From positions 1-64,000 of the forward strand of contig JACKAP010000005.1 in NCBI GenBank assembly GCA_020635015.1: 64,000 nt of DNA. Reading direction: 5' to 3'. The notes under the pieces were generated by a model, which saw nothing but the letters and a program-made list of their open reading frames with translations, was not told the DNA's origin and made no database searches. Position numbers and translations under genes: made by a program. This document shows positions 8,201 to 15,847 of this stretch, piece by piece. The stretch is from Calditrichia bacterium (GTDB taxonomy: Bacteria > Calditrichota > Calditrichia > RBG-13-44-9 > J075). The first letter of the stretch is position 1, and each line of letters begins with the position of its first letter.

Positions 8201-9778
8201 ATGCCGGAATATCTATCACCGGGCGTATATGTCGAGGAGATCGAACTTGGGCCCCGGCCCATAGAAGGGGTTAGTACCAGCACCGCCGGTTTCCTGGGAG
8301 AAACCCTGCGCGGACCGCTGCAGCCGCGTCTGATGACCGGTTTGGAGCAGTACAAGCGTGTTTATGGCGGCTATACGGATAATTCTTTCCTCACCTACGC
8401 GGTAGAGGGGTTTTTCAAAAACGGGGGTCAGCGTTGTTTCATCGCCCGGATCACCCCGGACGACGCTGTGGCCGCCGTGGCCACACATGACACCGTTAAT
8501 ATCGAAGCGATCGGTCCCGGCATCTGGGGCAACCGCCTGGCGATCAAAGTAGGGCCGGGCAGCCTGCAGGATCCTACCGCCGCCGCGCCGTGGGACCGGA
8601 TCAAATTGACGGTGATGTACTGGGATGATATGCCGCCTTTGCCGCTGGTCGATCCCACCGATCCGGCCAACGCCACCGATCCCAATCGCCGCGACCCAAC
8701 CTTGCTGGAGGTTTATGACAACCTGAGCGCCGATCCCACCTCGGCGGACTTTTTCCAGACCCGGGTCAATAAATCGTCCAACCTGGTGCAGATCGCTCCG
8801 GTAGACCCGGATGCCCCGGTCAACCCGACCGAGCTGCCGCTGACCCTCCTGACCGACCTGGGCGGCACCGTCGGCGAAGACGGGTCCGACGTCACCCTGC
8901 CGGATTACCAGGGCCGCACCTTGCCGCCCCTCCCGGACGACAGCATCATCCGTACCGGGCTGGAAGGCTTCAAGGAGGTGGATGAGATCTCCCTATTGAT
9001 CGCACCGGATCATCATGATATCGCCAATCTGCACAGCGAGTTGATCACCCACTGCACCCTGCTGGCCGACCGCTTCGCGATCCTGCACTCCAATCCGGCC
9101 AACGACACGCTGAACACCGTCCCGACCCTCTGGCCGCCCCAGGATACCAGCTATGCGGCTTTTTACTTCCCCTGGATCAAGGTCTACGACCCCCGCACCA
9201 ACCGCGACCTGCTGGTGCCTCCTTCCGGGCACATCGCCGGGATCTACGCCCAGACCGACGTCGACCGGGGCGTTCACAAAGCTCCGGCCAACGTGGTGGT
9301 GCAGGGGGCAAACGGCCTGCAGTTCCAGATCACCAAGGGCGAGCAGGATGTGCTCAACCCCCGGGGTGTCAACTGCCTGCGGGTATTTCAGGGAAGAGGA
9401 TTGCGGGTCTGGGGCGCCAGAACCTCATCGACCAATGCCCTGTGGAAATACATCAACGTGCGGCGGTTGTTCCTGTTCATCGAAGAATCGATCGATGAAG
9501 GCACCCAGTGGGTGGTGTTCGAGCCCAACAACGAGCAGCTCTGGGCGCGGGTCAAGCAGTCGGTCACCCAGTTTTTGACCACGGTGTGGCGCACCGGCGC
9601 CCTGATGGGCACCACCGCGGAAGAGGCCTTCTTTGTCAAGGCGGACCGCACCACCATGACCCAGGATGATATCGACAACGGGCGGCTGATTGTGCTGATC
9701 GGAGTTGCACCCACCAAACCGGCGGAATTTGTGATCTTCCGGATTACCCAGTTCACCGCCGGGGCGGAGACTGCCTGA
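8201..9778 (+). CDS. Contractile tail sheath protein (Afp2/3/4-like)
   Basis: A 525-residue sheath subunit, recognised by the N-terminus 'YLSPGVYVEEIELGPRPIEGV' and the C-terminal domain with 'RGLRVWGART', 'INVRRLFLFIEESIDEGTQWVVFEPNN' and 'LIVLIGVAPTKPAEFVIFRI'. Sheath subunits polymerise around the inner tube and contract to drive it into the target. A strong AGGAG lies before the ATG. Afp and PVC encode several sheath paralogues. Only one is seen here, as in simpler eCIS lineages. Confidence 0.97.
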   Translation: MPEYLSPGVYVEEIELGPRPIEGVSTSTAGFLGETLRGPLQPRLMTGLEQYKRVYGGYTDNSFLTYAVEGFFKNGGQRCFIARITPDDAVAAVATHDTVNIEAIGPGIWGNRLAIKVGPGSLQDPTAAAPWDRIKLTVMYWDDMPPLPLVDPTDPANATDPNRRDPTLLEVYDNLSADPTSADFFQTRVNKSSNLVQIAPVDPDAPVNPTELPLTLLTDLGGTVGEDGSDVTLPDYQGRTLPPLPDDSIIRTGLEGFKEVDEISLLIAPDHHDIANLHSELITHCTLLADRFAILHSNPANDTLNTVPTLWPPQDTSYAAFYFPWIKVYDPRTNRDLLVPPSGHIAGIYAQTDVDRGVHKAPANVVVQGANGLQFQITKGEQDVLNPRGVNCLRVFQGRGLRVWGARTSSTNALWKYINVRRLFLFIEESIDEGTQWVVFEPNNEQLWARVKQSVTQFLTTVWRTGALMGTTAEEAFFVKADRTTMTQDDIDNGRLIVLIGVAPTKPAEFVIFRITQFTAGAETA

Positions 9779-9849
9779 GTTGCCGGATCGATTCGAACCC
9801 AGCATTATCAGAAAAATGAACGTTCTATCTTCAATCATAGGAGACCACC

Positions 9850-10284
9850 ATGGCAAGGAATGATCCTTACCGGAATTTTCGGTTCCGGGTGGAAATTGAC
9901 GGCATAACCCAGGCCGGTTTTAATGAATGCAGTTTCGGCGACACCAGCACCGAACCGGTAGAGTACCGGGAGGGTACTGATCCGACCCATCCCCGCAAAC
10001 TTTCAGGTCAGACCAAGTACGGCAATGTGACCCTGAAGTGGGGAATCACCGATTCGACCGAGTTGTACGACTGGTACAGCGCCATTGTCGACAAGGGCGC
10101 CCAGGACAACCGCAAGAACCTGGCGATCACCCTGGTCGATGAGCAGGGCAGTGACAAATCCCGCTGGGAACTGCAGGAGTGCTGGGTCACCAAGTATGAT
10201 CCCACGGACTTCAACGCCAAGGGTAATGATGTAGCGATTGAGACCCTGGAGATCGTCACTGAGAACTACAAGCGGGTACAGTAA
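9850..10284 (+). CDS. Inner tube protein 1 (Afp1-like, gp19 family)
   Basis: A 144-residue T4 gp19-like tube subunit. Markers are 'DPYRNFRFRVEIDGITQAGFNEC', 'SGQTKYGNVTLKWGITDS' and the end 'VAIETLEIVTENYKRV'. Hexamers of this protein form the tube inside the sheath. AGGAGACC precedes the start. The following 150-base gap contains a strong nested hairpin that may separate highly expressed sheath and tube from downstream minor components. Confidence 0.95.
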   Translation: MARNDPYRNFRFRVEIDGITQAGFNECSFGDTSTEPVEYREGTDPTHPRKLSGQTKYGNVTLKWGITDSTELYDWYSAIVDKGAQDNRKNLAITLVDEQGSDKSRWELQECWVTKYDPTDFNAKGNDVAIETLEIVTENYKRVQ

Positions 10285-10291
10285 GCGGATC

Positions 10292-10401
10292 GCCGCCGGC
10301 AACATTTGCCGTGAATGATGCGCAAGTTGGGTGGGAAATAAGGCCCTCTGGGCGCTGAACGGCCATATTTCCCCATCCATCGGGTAAAGGTTACCGGCGG
10401 C
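10292..10401 (+). promoter_or_regulatory. Nested stem-loop between tube and chaperone genes
   Basis: An outer stem pairs 10292-10299 (GCCGCCGG) with 10394-10401 (CCGGCGGC) and can extend past one mismatch. An inner stem pairs 10333-10345 with 10361-10373 (GGGAAATA-A-GGCC against GGCC-A-TATTTCCC), with a 15-base loop. No T-run follows, so it is not a classical terminator. As mRNA it could be a processing, stability or partial-termination element that sets the tube-to-chaperone expression ratio (inference). Confidence 0.5.
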
Positions 10402-10434
10402 ACCCGACCAGCGATCAAGAAAAGAGAGGATACC

Positions 10435-10803
10435 ATGGCATTCCAGACCGAATTTGAATTCACCCTGCCCAAAGGGTACGTCGACAGTGAAGGGAATTTA
10501 CACAAGAGCGGGGTGATGCGCCTGGCCACCGCGGCAGATGAGATTCTGCCCCAGAAAGATGCCCGGGTGCATCAGAACCCGGCATACCTGATCGTGATCC
10601 TGCTCTCGCGGGTGATCAATCGCCTGGGCGACATTACCAATATTACCCCCAAGACGATTGAAGGGCTGTTTTCCGCGGACCTGGCTTTTCTGCAGGACTT
10701 TTACCAGCAGATCAATGAAAATGAAACACCGGGAGTCGCTGCCGTATGCCCCAAATGTGAACACAAATTTGTTGTGGAAAACCATCAGTTGGGGGAGGGC
10801 TGA
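10435..10803 (+). CDS. eCIS tail-assembly chaperone-like protein
   Basis: A 122-residue protein of the 'phage tail assembly protein' type found between the tube genes of eCIS loci: 'LPKGYVDSEGNLHKSGVMRLATAADE', 'NPAYLIVILLSRVINRLGDI', 'LFSADLAFLQDFYQQIN'. It ends in a zinc-ribbon-like half (CPKCEHKFVV). AGAGAGGA precedes the start. The gene ends ...CAG TTG GGG GAG GGC TGA, and the next conserved reading frame follows in -1 without a usual start codon. This suggests that part of the product is extended by frameshifting, as in lambda gpG/gpGT (see findings). Confidence 0.8.
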   Translation: MAFQTEFEFTLPKGYVDSEGNLHKSGVMRLATAADEILPQKDARVHQNPAYLIVILLSRVINRLGDITNITPKTIEGLFSADLAFLQDFYQQINENETPGVAAVCPKCEHKFVVENHQLGEG

Positions 10804-10844
10804 AAGGCTACCCTAAAGAGCAGATCTACCAGGAGATAGCCTTT
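10789..10844 (+). promoter_or_regulatory. Candidate programmed -1 frameshift signal
   Basis: The zero-frame codons TTG GGG GAG GGC TGA (10789-10803) allow a glycyl-tRNA on GGG (10792-10794) to slip back to GGG (10791-10793). Eight bases later an exact 8-bp stem begins: 10803-10810 (AAAGGCTA) with 10837-10844 (TAGCCTTT), with room for an inner CCT/AGG pairing. Slippage joins the 122-residue chaperone frame to the -1 frame ending at 10985, predicting a product of about 183 residues. The spacing and stem fit known -1 signals; the slippery site is a run of G rather than a standard heptamer. Confidence 0.6.
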
Positions 10845-10985
10845 ATCGCCTATTACCTGCACTGGCCGCCGGAAGCAGTAATGGATATGGAACACCGGGA
10901 GCGGCGGCGCTGGTGCGAGGAAATTTCCCGGATCAATCAAAAAATCAACCAGGATACGCGACCTTATGAACCGTCTCTCCCATAA
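10794..10985 (+). CDS. -1-frame extension, DUF6760-like eCIS protein
   Basis: A conserved-looking frame of about 60 residues: 'GYPKEQIYQEIAFIAYYLHW' then 'PPEAVMDMEHRERRRWCEEI'. It resembles the small eCIS protein I know as DUF6760, with its signature 'HERRRW'-type helix. In this frame there is no ATG, GTG or TTG between the stop at 10758 and the conserved start. Only CTG (10800), two bases after a GGGGGAGGG stretch, or ATT could initiate. I therefore read it as the C-terminal part of a frameshift fusion with the upstream chaperone gene. It overlaps the next gene by 20 bases. Confidence 0.65.
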   Translation, partial: GGLKGYPKEQIYQEIAFIAYYLHWPPEAVMDMEHRERRRWCEEISRINQKINQDTRPYEPSLP

Positions 10986-12225
10986 CAGGCGCTTTTTAGC
11001 ACGGCTTTTTCCGGCAGGTCTCCCGGCACCGTCCCCGATACGGGTGGTGGCGATGCGGAATTTTCCGGTTATGGGATTCATAGAAGGACATATCCTGGAA
11101 AAATACCTGCCCTTCTGTCGGCAGCTATTGGGGCGCAGGCTGCAATGGCGGCGTTTCCCGGGGATGGCCTTCGAGCATCGCCGGCCATATCAGTGGATCT
11201 ATCAACATGCCTCGATCGTGCAGGGTAATCGGGTTTTTCCGGCGTCAACCGTCATTCAGCAGCGTATCTATCCGGCACAATATCGAATCGACCTGCGCCT
11301 GTCGCCGGGAATGCTTTCCCGGAAAGCGATGAAACGGCAGCCAGTAATGGAAAAAAACTTGCTTGTCGGAATAACCCCCACGAGCAGCATCTCAAGTGGC
11401 GGAATCAGACCTGACGAAAGCCGGCTAACAGACTTTTTCCCGTTACCGCAGCAGTGGCTTCGTTACCAGCCGGCGCGTTATATTATCCGACAAATTTCCG
11501 CCGGTTCCCAGGCCGGCACTCGACAAGGCAATCGCTCACTTAGCGAAAAGCTTTTACAGCCCCGCGCTTCCTTCCGGTCAAGGCCGCAGGACAGAGATTT
11601 GAGCGAACGATTATTGACCGTCAGGTCTTTTAACGCCAGCAGGATCAACCCTTCGCCTCCTTCCGAGAACGCTGGCTTGACCAGAAAAACGGGAGCACTT
11701 TCGGGGGCCACTGCGGAAAGACTTACCGCAATCCGCAACATCCGAATTCCGGGATCGGCATTCGAAGCCAGGCAATTCGCCAGCAACAGGTCGATCACTC
11801 CCGCCACCCGGAATCTCATCACCCTGTGGAACCGGTTATCAGTCGCTTCGGAAATGGGGGCACGACGTTTAAACAACCTGTTACCGCAAGCATCTTCTTT
11901 AGCTGATATAAAGGCACAGGAGAGGTATTCTCTCGATTCGGACTCGTCGCTGACCCATCGGGTATCCCCCGGCGCTGCCGACAAGACATCGCCGTCAACT
12001 GGGGCGGGGATGCATCCCTCCGGGAGAACTTCGCCCGCAGCACAGGACGGCTCCCGGGAGAATGATCCCCCGCAGCGCCGACGACGTCCGGAAGGCATCG
12101 CAAACGCAGACTCACTGGAAGAACGCCTAGGTCAACCGGAAATCGATCGGGTGGCGGAAGCGGTTTATCACCTGATCGAACAAAAGCTGCGCATCGAGAA
12201 CGAGAGTAAAGGTATTTTTCTCTAA
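10966..12225 (+). CDS. eCIS protein, disordered, conserved C-terminal helix
   Basis: A 419-residue Arg/Ser/Pro-rich protein. The first 110 residues look folded ('NFPVMGFIEGHILEKYLPF', 'QLLGRRLQWRRFPG'). The middle is low-complexity. The last 30 residues form a helix (EIDRVAEAVYHLIEQKLRIENE) of a type I recall at the C-terminus of proteins encoded at this spot, between chaperone and second tube gene, in other eCIS. The start overlaps the upstream frame by 20 bases (coupled translation). Function unknown; a tube or hub adaptor is possible. Confidence 0.6.
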   Translation: MNRLSHNRRFLARLFPAGLPAPSPIRVVAMRNFPVMGFIEGHILEKYLPFCRQLLGRRLQWRRFPGMAFEHRRPYQWIYQHASIVQGNRVFPASTVIQQRIYPAQYRIDLRLSPGMLSRKAMKRQPVMEKNLLVGITPTSSISSGGIRPDESRLTDFFPLPQQWLRYQPARYIIRQISAGSQAGTRQGNRSLSEKLLQPRASFRSRPQDRDLSERLLTVRSFNASRINPSPPSENAGLTRKTGALSGATAERLTAIRNIRIPGSAFEARQFASNRSITPATRNLITLWNRLSVASEMGARRLNNLLPQASSLADIKAQERYSLDSDSSLTHRVSPGAADKTSPSTGAGMHPSGRTSPAAQDGSRENDPPQRRRRPEGIANADSLEERLGQPEIDRVAEAVYHLIEQKLRIENESKGIFL

Positions 12226-12242
12226 ATATATGGAGAGTATGT

Positions 12243-12677
12243 ATGGCACGCACCGATCCCTATTTCGCTTTCCGCTTCCGGATCGTCATCGAAGGCATCA
12301 TCGAGGGCGGCTTCACCGAGCTCAGCGGGCTGCAGGCAACCACCCTGGTGGAAGATTTCAAGGAAGGCGGGGTTAACAACTACGTGCATAAACTGCCGAA
12401 AGAGACCACCTATGAGAACTTGGTGCTCAAAAAAGGACTGGCCGACCAGGATACGCTCTGGAAATGGCACCGGGATGTGGTTGCCGGCAAAATCAAGCGT
12501 ACCACGGTGCAGATCATGCTCTTAAAAGACCGGCTGGCAAATCCATCGGATGCAATTGCCTATACCTGGAGCTTCAAGGATGCCTATCCGGTGAAGTGGA
12601 GCGGCCCCGATCTAAAAGCGGATGGCAACACCGTGGCTTTCGAAAGCATCGAAATTGCCCATCACGGGTTTGTCTAA
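12243..12677 (+). CDS. Inner tube protein 2 (Afp5-like, gp19 family)
   Basis: A 144-residue second gp19-like tube protein: 'DPYFAFRFRIVIEGIIEGGFTELSG', 'KETTYENLVLKKGL', and the end 'NTVAFESIEIAHHGFV'. It is paralogous to the protein at 9850 but clearly diverged. In Afp and PVC the second tube type forms the layer that adapts the tube to the hub. The location directly before the LysM hub gene agrees with that. Confidence 0.93.
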   Translation: MARTDPYFAFRFRIVIEGIIEGGFTELSGLQATTLVEDFKEGGVNNYVHKLPKETTYENLVLKKGLADQDTLWKWHRDVVAGKIKRTTVQIMLLKDRLANPSDAIAYTWSFKDAYPVKWSGPDLKADGNTVAFESIEIAHHGFV

Positions 12678-12701
12678 ATCTAAATCAAAAAGGCACTTGC
12701 C

Positions 12702-13355
12702 ATGGGATTGCAAAAATTAACCATTAAGCCGCTCAATGCCAAATTGAAAGAAACCGGCAAAGAGATCAAGGCGATGTATAATCCCAATGAACTCACCATC
12801 GAGACCCGCAACCAGTTTCAGCGCACTGCCATGCCAGGACTGCCCACGCCGGTCACACAGTATGTCAGCGGGCAGACCCAAACCATTTCGGTCAGCCTGT
12901 TTTTTGATACTTACGAGAAGGGTGAGGATGTGCGCAAGTATACTGCGGAGGTGGCGAAATTGCTGAAGATCGACAAGGCGATCCATGCCCCCCCGGTATG
13001 CTTGTTCGAATGGGGAGGCTCTATCGCCGGGGATAAGGCCACATTTAAAGGAGTGCTCGACAGTGTGTCCCAAAGATTTACCATGTTCCTGGACAGCGGC
13101 ATCCCGGTGCGGGCAACCCTGACCGTCAGCATCTCGGAATACAAGAATATCAAAGAACAATTGAAAGAGATCGGCTTTGAATCGGCCGACCATACCAAAC
13201 GGCGCACTTTTAAGGAGGGTGACAGCCTGTGGATGATCGCCTACGATGAATATGGCGATCCGGCCAACTGGCGCGATATCGCCCAGACGAACAAGATCGT
13301 TCAACCCCGGTTGGTTGAGCCCGGCACCGAACTCGAAATTCCGCCTCTGGAGTAG
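12702..13355 (+). CDS. LysM baseplate hub protein (Afp7-like)
   Basis: A 217-residue protein. Residues 1-160 form the eCIS/phage gp53-like part ('IKAMYNPNELTIETRNQFQR', 'QTQTISVSLFFDTYEKGEDVR'). Residues 165-217 are a LysM module ('RTFKEGDSLWMIAYDEYGD', 'NWRDIAQTNKIV', 'LEPGTELEIPP'-like end). In the family this protein clamps hub and sheath in the baseplate; LysM here is structural rather than for wall degradation. Five bases separate it from the next gene. Confidence 0.92.
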   Translation: MGLQKLTIKPLNAKLKETGKEIKAMYNPNELTIETRNQFQRTAMPGLPTPVTQYVSGQTQTISVSLFFDTYEKGEDVRKYTAEVAKLLKIDKAIHAPPVCLFEWGGSIAGDKATFKGVLDSVSQRFTMFLDSGIPVRATLTVSISEYKNIKEQLKEIGFESADHTKRRTFKEGDSLWMIAYDEYGDPANWRDIAQTNKIVQPRLVEPGTELEIPPLE

Positions 13356-13360
13356 TTAAA

Positions 13361-14482
13361 ATGGATTTCAACCAGATCGAAAAAGAATACGAATATTTTT
13401 ATGCCCCGAAGTTCAACATTCTGGTGGATGGGGAAAGCATTTTCAAGTTTAAACGTCCTGCGGAAATATTCTCCGTGACCGTTAACAATTCGTTGGATAA
13501 TGCAGATGATTTTTCGTTTAGCGTCAATAACCCGATCGAAGTGGAGGCCAATAAACGGGATTTCCCCTATCTGCGTGACGGGGTTTTCGAAGTCGGCAAA
13601 GAGATCAAGATCCTCATGGGATATAAAGACCACAAAAGCCTGGAAACTGTGCTGACCGGCCTGATCACCGCGGTCGATATCACTTTTCCCGCGAATGGAA
13701 TTTCCCAGTTGACGGTTCGGGGATACGACTATTCCCATAAAATGATGAAGGAAAAGCGCTCAGAAAATTATGGCAGCAGCGAACAACAGGTCACCTTTAG
13801 CGATATCGTGCGGAGGATCAATTCCGATCAGGGTTATCAACTTGACCTCTCCGGGGTTACCAACACCCGGGAGCAGCACCGCCAGATTAAGCAGGAGCAG
13901 GAAAGCGATTATGACTTCATCAAGAAAAAGCTGGCCGAGCGGATCAGTTACGAATTTTTCGTGCAGCAGGACAAACTATTTTTCCGGCCCCCGGCAAATG
14001 ATCAAACCAGTTTTATCACCTCATTGAGTTGGGGGAAATCCCTGATCAGCTTCTCGCCCCAGGTCAACATCGCAAACCAGGTCAGCGCGGTGGAGGTTCG
14101 TCACTGGGACCCGGCCAGCCAGCAGCCGATCGTGGGACGTGCCAATGCCGGCGACGAACAGGGACGCGACCGGCAGGGCAGCAGCGGGGCAGAGCGAGTC
14201 CGGCAAAGCCAGGGGGAAACGGTGCAATATATCTGGCGCCCCATCAACTCCCAGGAGGAAGCGGAGAATCTGGCGCGATCGATCCTGAACAAAATCTCTG
14301 AAGGCCTGGTGAAAGGCAGCGGCGAGTGCCTGGGGATCCCGAAAATCATGCCGGGAATGAACATCGAGTTGACCGGATTGGGCAAGAAATTCAGCAAAGT
14401 CTATTACATCGAGAAAACCATCCACAGCGTCAGCAGTTCCGGATATAAAACCACGTTCCATGTTAAGGAGAATATGATATGA
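13361..14482 (+). CDS. Spike/hub protein, gpD-like part (Afp8 N-terminal half)
   Basis: A 373-residue protein of the phage late-control gpD/VgrG ring family: 'FSVTVNNSLDNADDFSFSVN', 'VLTGLITAVDITFPANG', 'LTVRGYDYSHKMM', 'YDFIKKKLAERISYEFFVQ'. A flexible Gly/Gln/Arg-rich insert lies near 265-290. It forms the trimeric hub under the tube. In Afp and VgrG this domain is fused to the OB-fold spike. Here the spike is a separate gene that overlaps by four bases (ATGA), so the pair is translated together. Confidence 0.9.
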   Translation: MDFNQIEKEYEYFYAPKFNILVDGESIFKFKRPAEIFSVTVNNSLDNADDFSFSVNNPIEVEANKRDFPYLRDGVFEVGKEIKILMGYKDHKSLETVLTGLITAVDITFPANGISQLTVRGYDYSHKMMKEKRSENYGSSEQQVTFSDIVRRINSDQGYQLDLSGVTNTREQHRQIKQEQESDYDFIKKKLAERISYEFFVQQDKLFFRPPANDQTSFITSLSWGKSLISFSPQVNIANQVSAVEVRHWDPASQQPIVGRANAGDEQGRDRQGSSGAERVRQSQGETVQYIWRPINSQEEAENLARSILNKISEGLVKGSGECLGIPKIMPGMNIELTGLGKKFSKVYYIEKTIHSVSSSGYKTTFHVKENMI

Positions 14483-15120
14483 GTCTTTCCGATCTGCTAC
14501 AGCATCAGCGAACCGGCGAAAGCAGCACCATGCGCGGGGTTGCCATCGGGGTGGTGACTAACAACCAGGACCCTAACGGGGAAGGCCGCATCAAAGTACA
14601 ATATCCCTGGCGTAACGTGGAGGATGAAAGTGACTGGACCCGGATGATTACATTTATGGCCGGCAATGAAATGGGCGGCTACTTTTTGCCGGAAGTGGGT
14701 GATGAGGTGTTGGTGGCCTTCGAGAACGGGGATATCGACCACCCGGTGATTCTCGGGGCGTTGTGGAGCGCTCAGATGAAACCTCCGCAAGCCAACGATG
14801 ACGGCCAAAACAATCTCCGGCTGATCAAATCCCGCAGCGGCCATCAAATCATCCTCGATGACACCGAGGGCAGCGAGAAAATTACCATCATCGATAAATC
14901 GGAAAGCAACAGCATCATCATCGACACTACCAGCAACACCATTACGATCGAGAGTGCTCAAGACATCCAGTTAAAAGCCCCCAGCGGGAAGATCAGCCTG
15001 GAAGCCACGGAACTGGAATTCAAGGCCAACGCCAATGCCAAACTGGAGGCGGGGGCGAATATGGACTTAAAGGCAAACGGCAACGCCACCCTGAAGGGGG
15101 CGATGGTGATGATTAATTAG
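14479..15120 (+). CDS. Spike protein, gpV/gp5 OB-fold plus needle (Afp8 C-terminal half)
   Basis: A 213-residue protein. The OB-fold has typical segments 'MRGVAIGVVTNNQDPNGEGRIKV', 'WTRMITFMAGNEMGGYFLPE' and 'DEVLVAFENGDIDHPVILGALW'. From about residue 115 a repetitive beta-needle follows ('KITIIDKSESNSIIIDTTSN', 'AKLEAGANMDLKANGNATLKG'). It trimerises into the membrane-piercing spike that carries the PAAR tip. Together with the previous gene it corresponds to one Afp8/VgrG protein. Confidence 0.92.
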   Translation: MSLSDLLQHQRTGESSTMRGVAIGVVTNNQDPNGEGRIKVQYPWRNVEDESDWTRMITFMAGNEMGGYFLPEVGDEVLVAFENGDIDHPVILGALWSAQMKPPQANDDGQNNLRLIKSRSGHQIILDDTEGSEKITIIDKSESNSIIIDTTSNTITIESAQDIQLKAPSGKISLEATELEFKANANAKLEAGANMDLKANGNATLKGAMVMIN

Positions 15121-15137
15121 TACGGAGGGGTATCAAT

Positions 15138-15437
15138 ATGCCATTAGCAGCCAGAGTCGGAGACCAGACCAGTCATGGCACCCCACTAGGACCGGGGCCG
15201 GGCAGTGTCAATGTATTGATCGGAGGCATGCCCGCCTGGCGGGCGGGAAGCGATACTCATGTATGCCCGCTGTTTTCCGGAACGGTTCCCCATGTGGGAG
15301 GGGTCGTCAGTGTCGGCAGCAGCACGGTGTTGATCAACAACCTGCCGGCGGCGCGACAGAACGACCAGATTACCGAGGCGGCCGGGCCGCCGAACTCGAT
15401 CGCCGTCGGCTGCCCGACAGTGCAAATCGGAGGATAA
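15138..15437 (+). CDS. PAAR-domain spike tip (Afp10-like)
   Basis: A 99-residue PAAR protein. Motifs include 'AARVGDQTSHGTPLGPGPGS' with repeated Gly-rich beta hairpins, 'DTHVCPLFSGTVPHVGG', 'VLINNLPAARQNDQITEAAG' and 'IAVGCPTVQIGG'. His and Cys residues are placed to bind the metal at the cone tip. It sharpens the spike and is often the attachment point for cargo. It has no C-terminal effector extension. Confidence 0.95.
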   Translation: MPLAARVGDQTSHGTPLGPGPGSVNVLIGGMPAWRAGSDTHVCPLFSGTVPHVGGVVSVGSSTVLINNLPAARQNDQITEAAGPPNSIAVGCPTVQIGG

Positions 15438-15442
15438 AATCA

Positions 15443-15847
15443 ATGGCGAAAGCATTTTTAGGCAGTGGATGGAAGTTCCCCTTGCGGGTCGATTCTACCG
15501 GAAAGTTTGTTTATTCCCGACATGAGGAAGACATCCGCGAATCCATCTGGATCATCCTCAGCACCGCCCGGGGCGAGCGGGTGATGCGCCCGGAATTTGG
15601 CTGCGGCATTCATGACATGGTATTCGAGCCGATTAATGCCGGCACTCTCAACCGCATCGAGAATACGGTGCGGGAAGCGTTGATTGAATACGAACCGCGG
15701 ATCGAAGTGCTGGAGGTGGCAGTGTCTGACGCGGAAGCCCGGAACGGCCGGCTGCTGATCAGCATCGACTACCTGATCCGCACTTCGAATCACGAATTTA
15801 ACCTGGTGTTTCCATTCTACATTAAAGAAGGACAATTAAACCAATGA
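15443..15847 (+). CDS. Baseplate wedge protein, gp25-like (Afp9-like)
   Basis: A 134-residue gp25/lysozyme-like-fold wedge protein: 'GWKFPLRVDSTGKFVYSRHE', 'ESIWIILSTARGERVMRPEFGCG' and 'NRIENTVREALIEYEPRIEVLEV'. The GERVMRP(E)FG core is diagnostic; it starts sheath assembly on the baseplate. I start at the ATG at 15443 behind GGAGG. The frame stays open upstream only because it overlaps the PAAR gene. It overlaps the next gene by four bases. Confidence 0.95.
   Translation: MAKAFLGSGWKFPLRVDSTGKFVYSRHEEDIRESIWIILSTARGERVMRPEFGCGIHDMVFEPINAGTLNRIENTVREALIEYEPRIEVLEVAVSDAEARNGRLLISIDYLIRTSNHEFNLVFPFYIKEGQLNQ

Noticed and set aside
15263..15442. Upstream extension of the gp25-like gene
   Set aside because: It overlaps the PAAR gene in another frame; the family starts at the ATG at 15443 with GGAGG.
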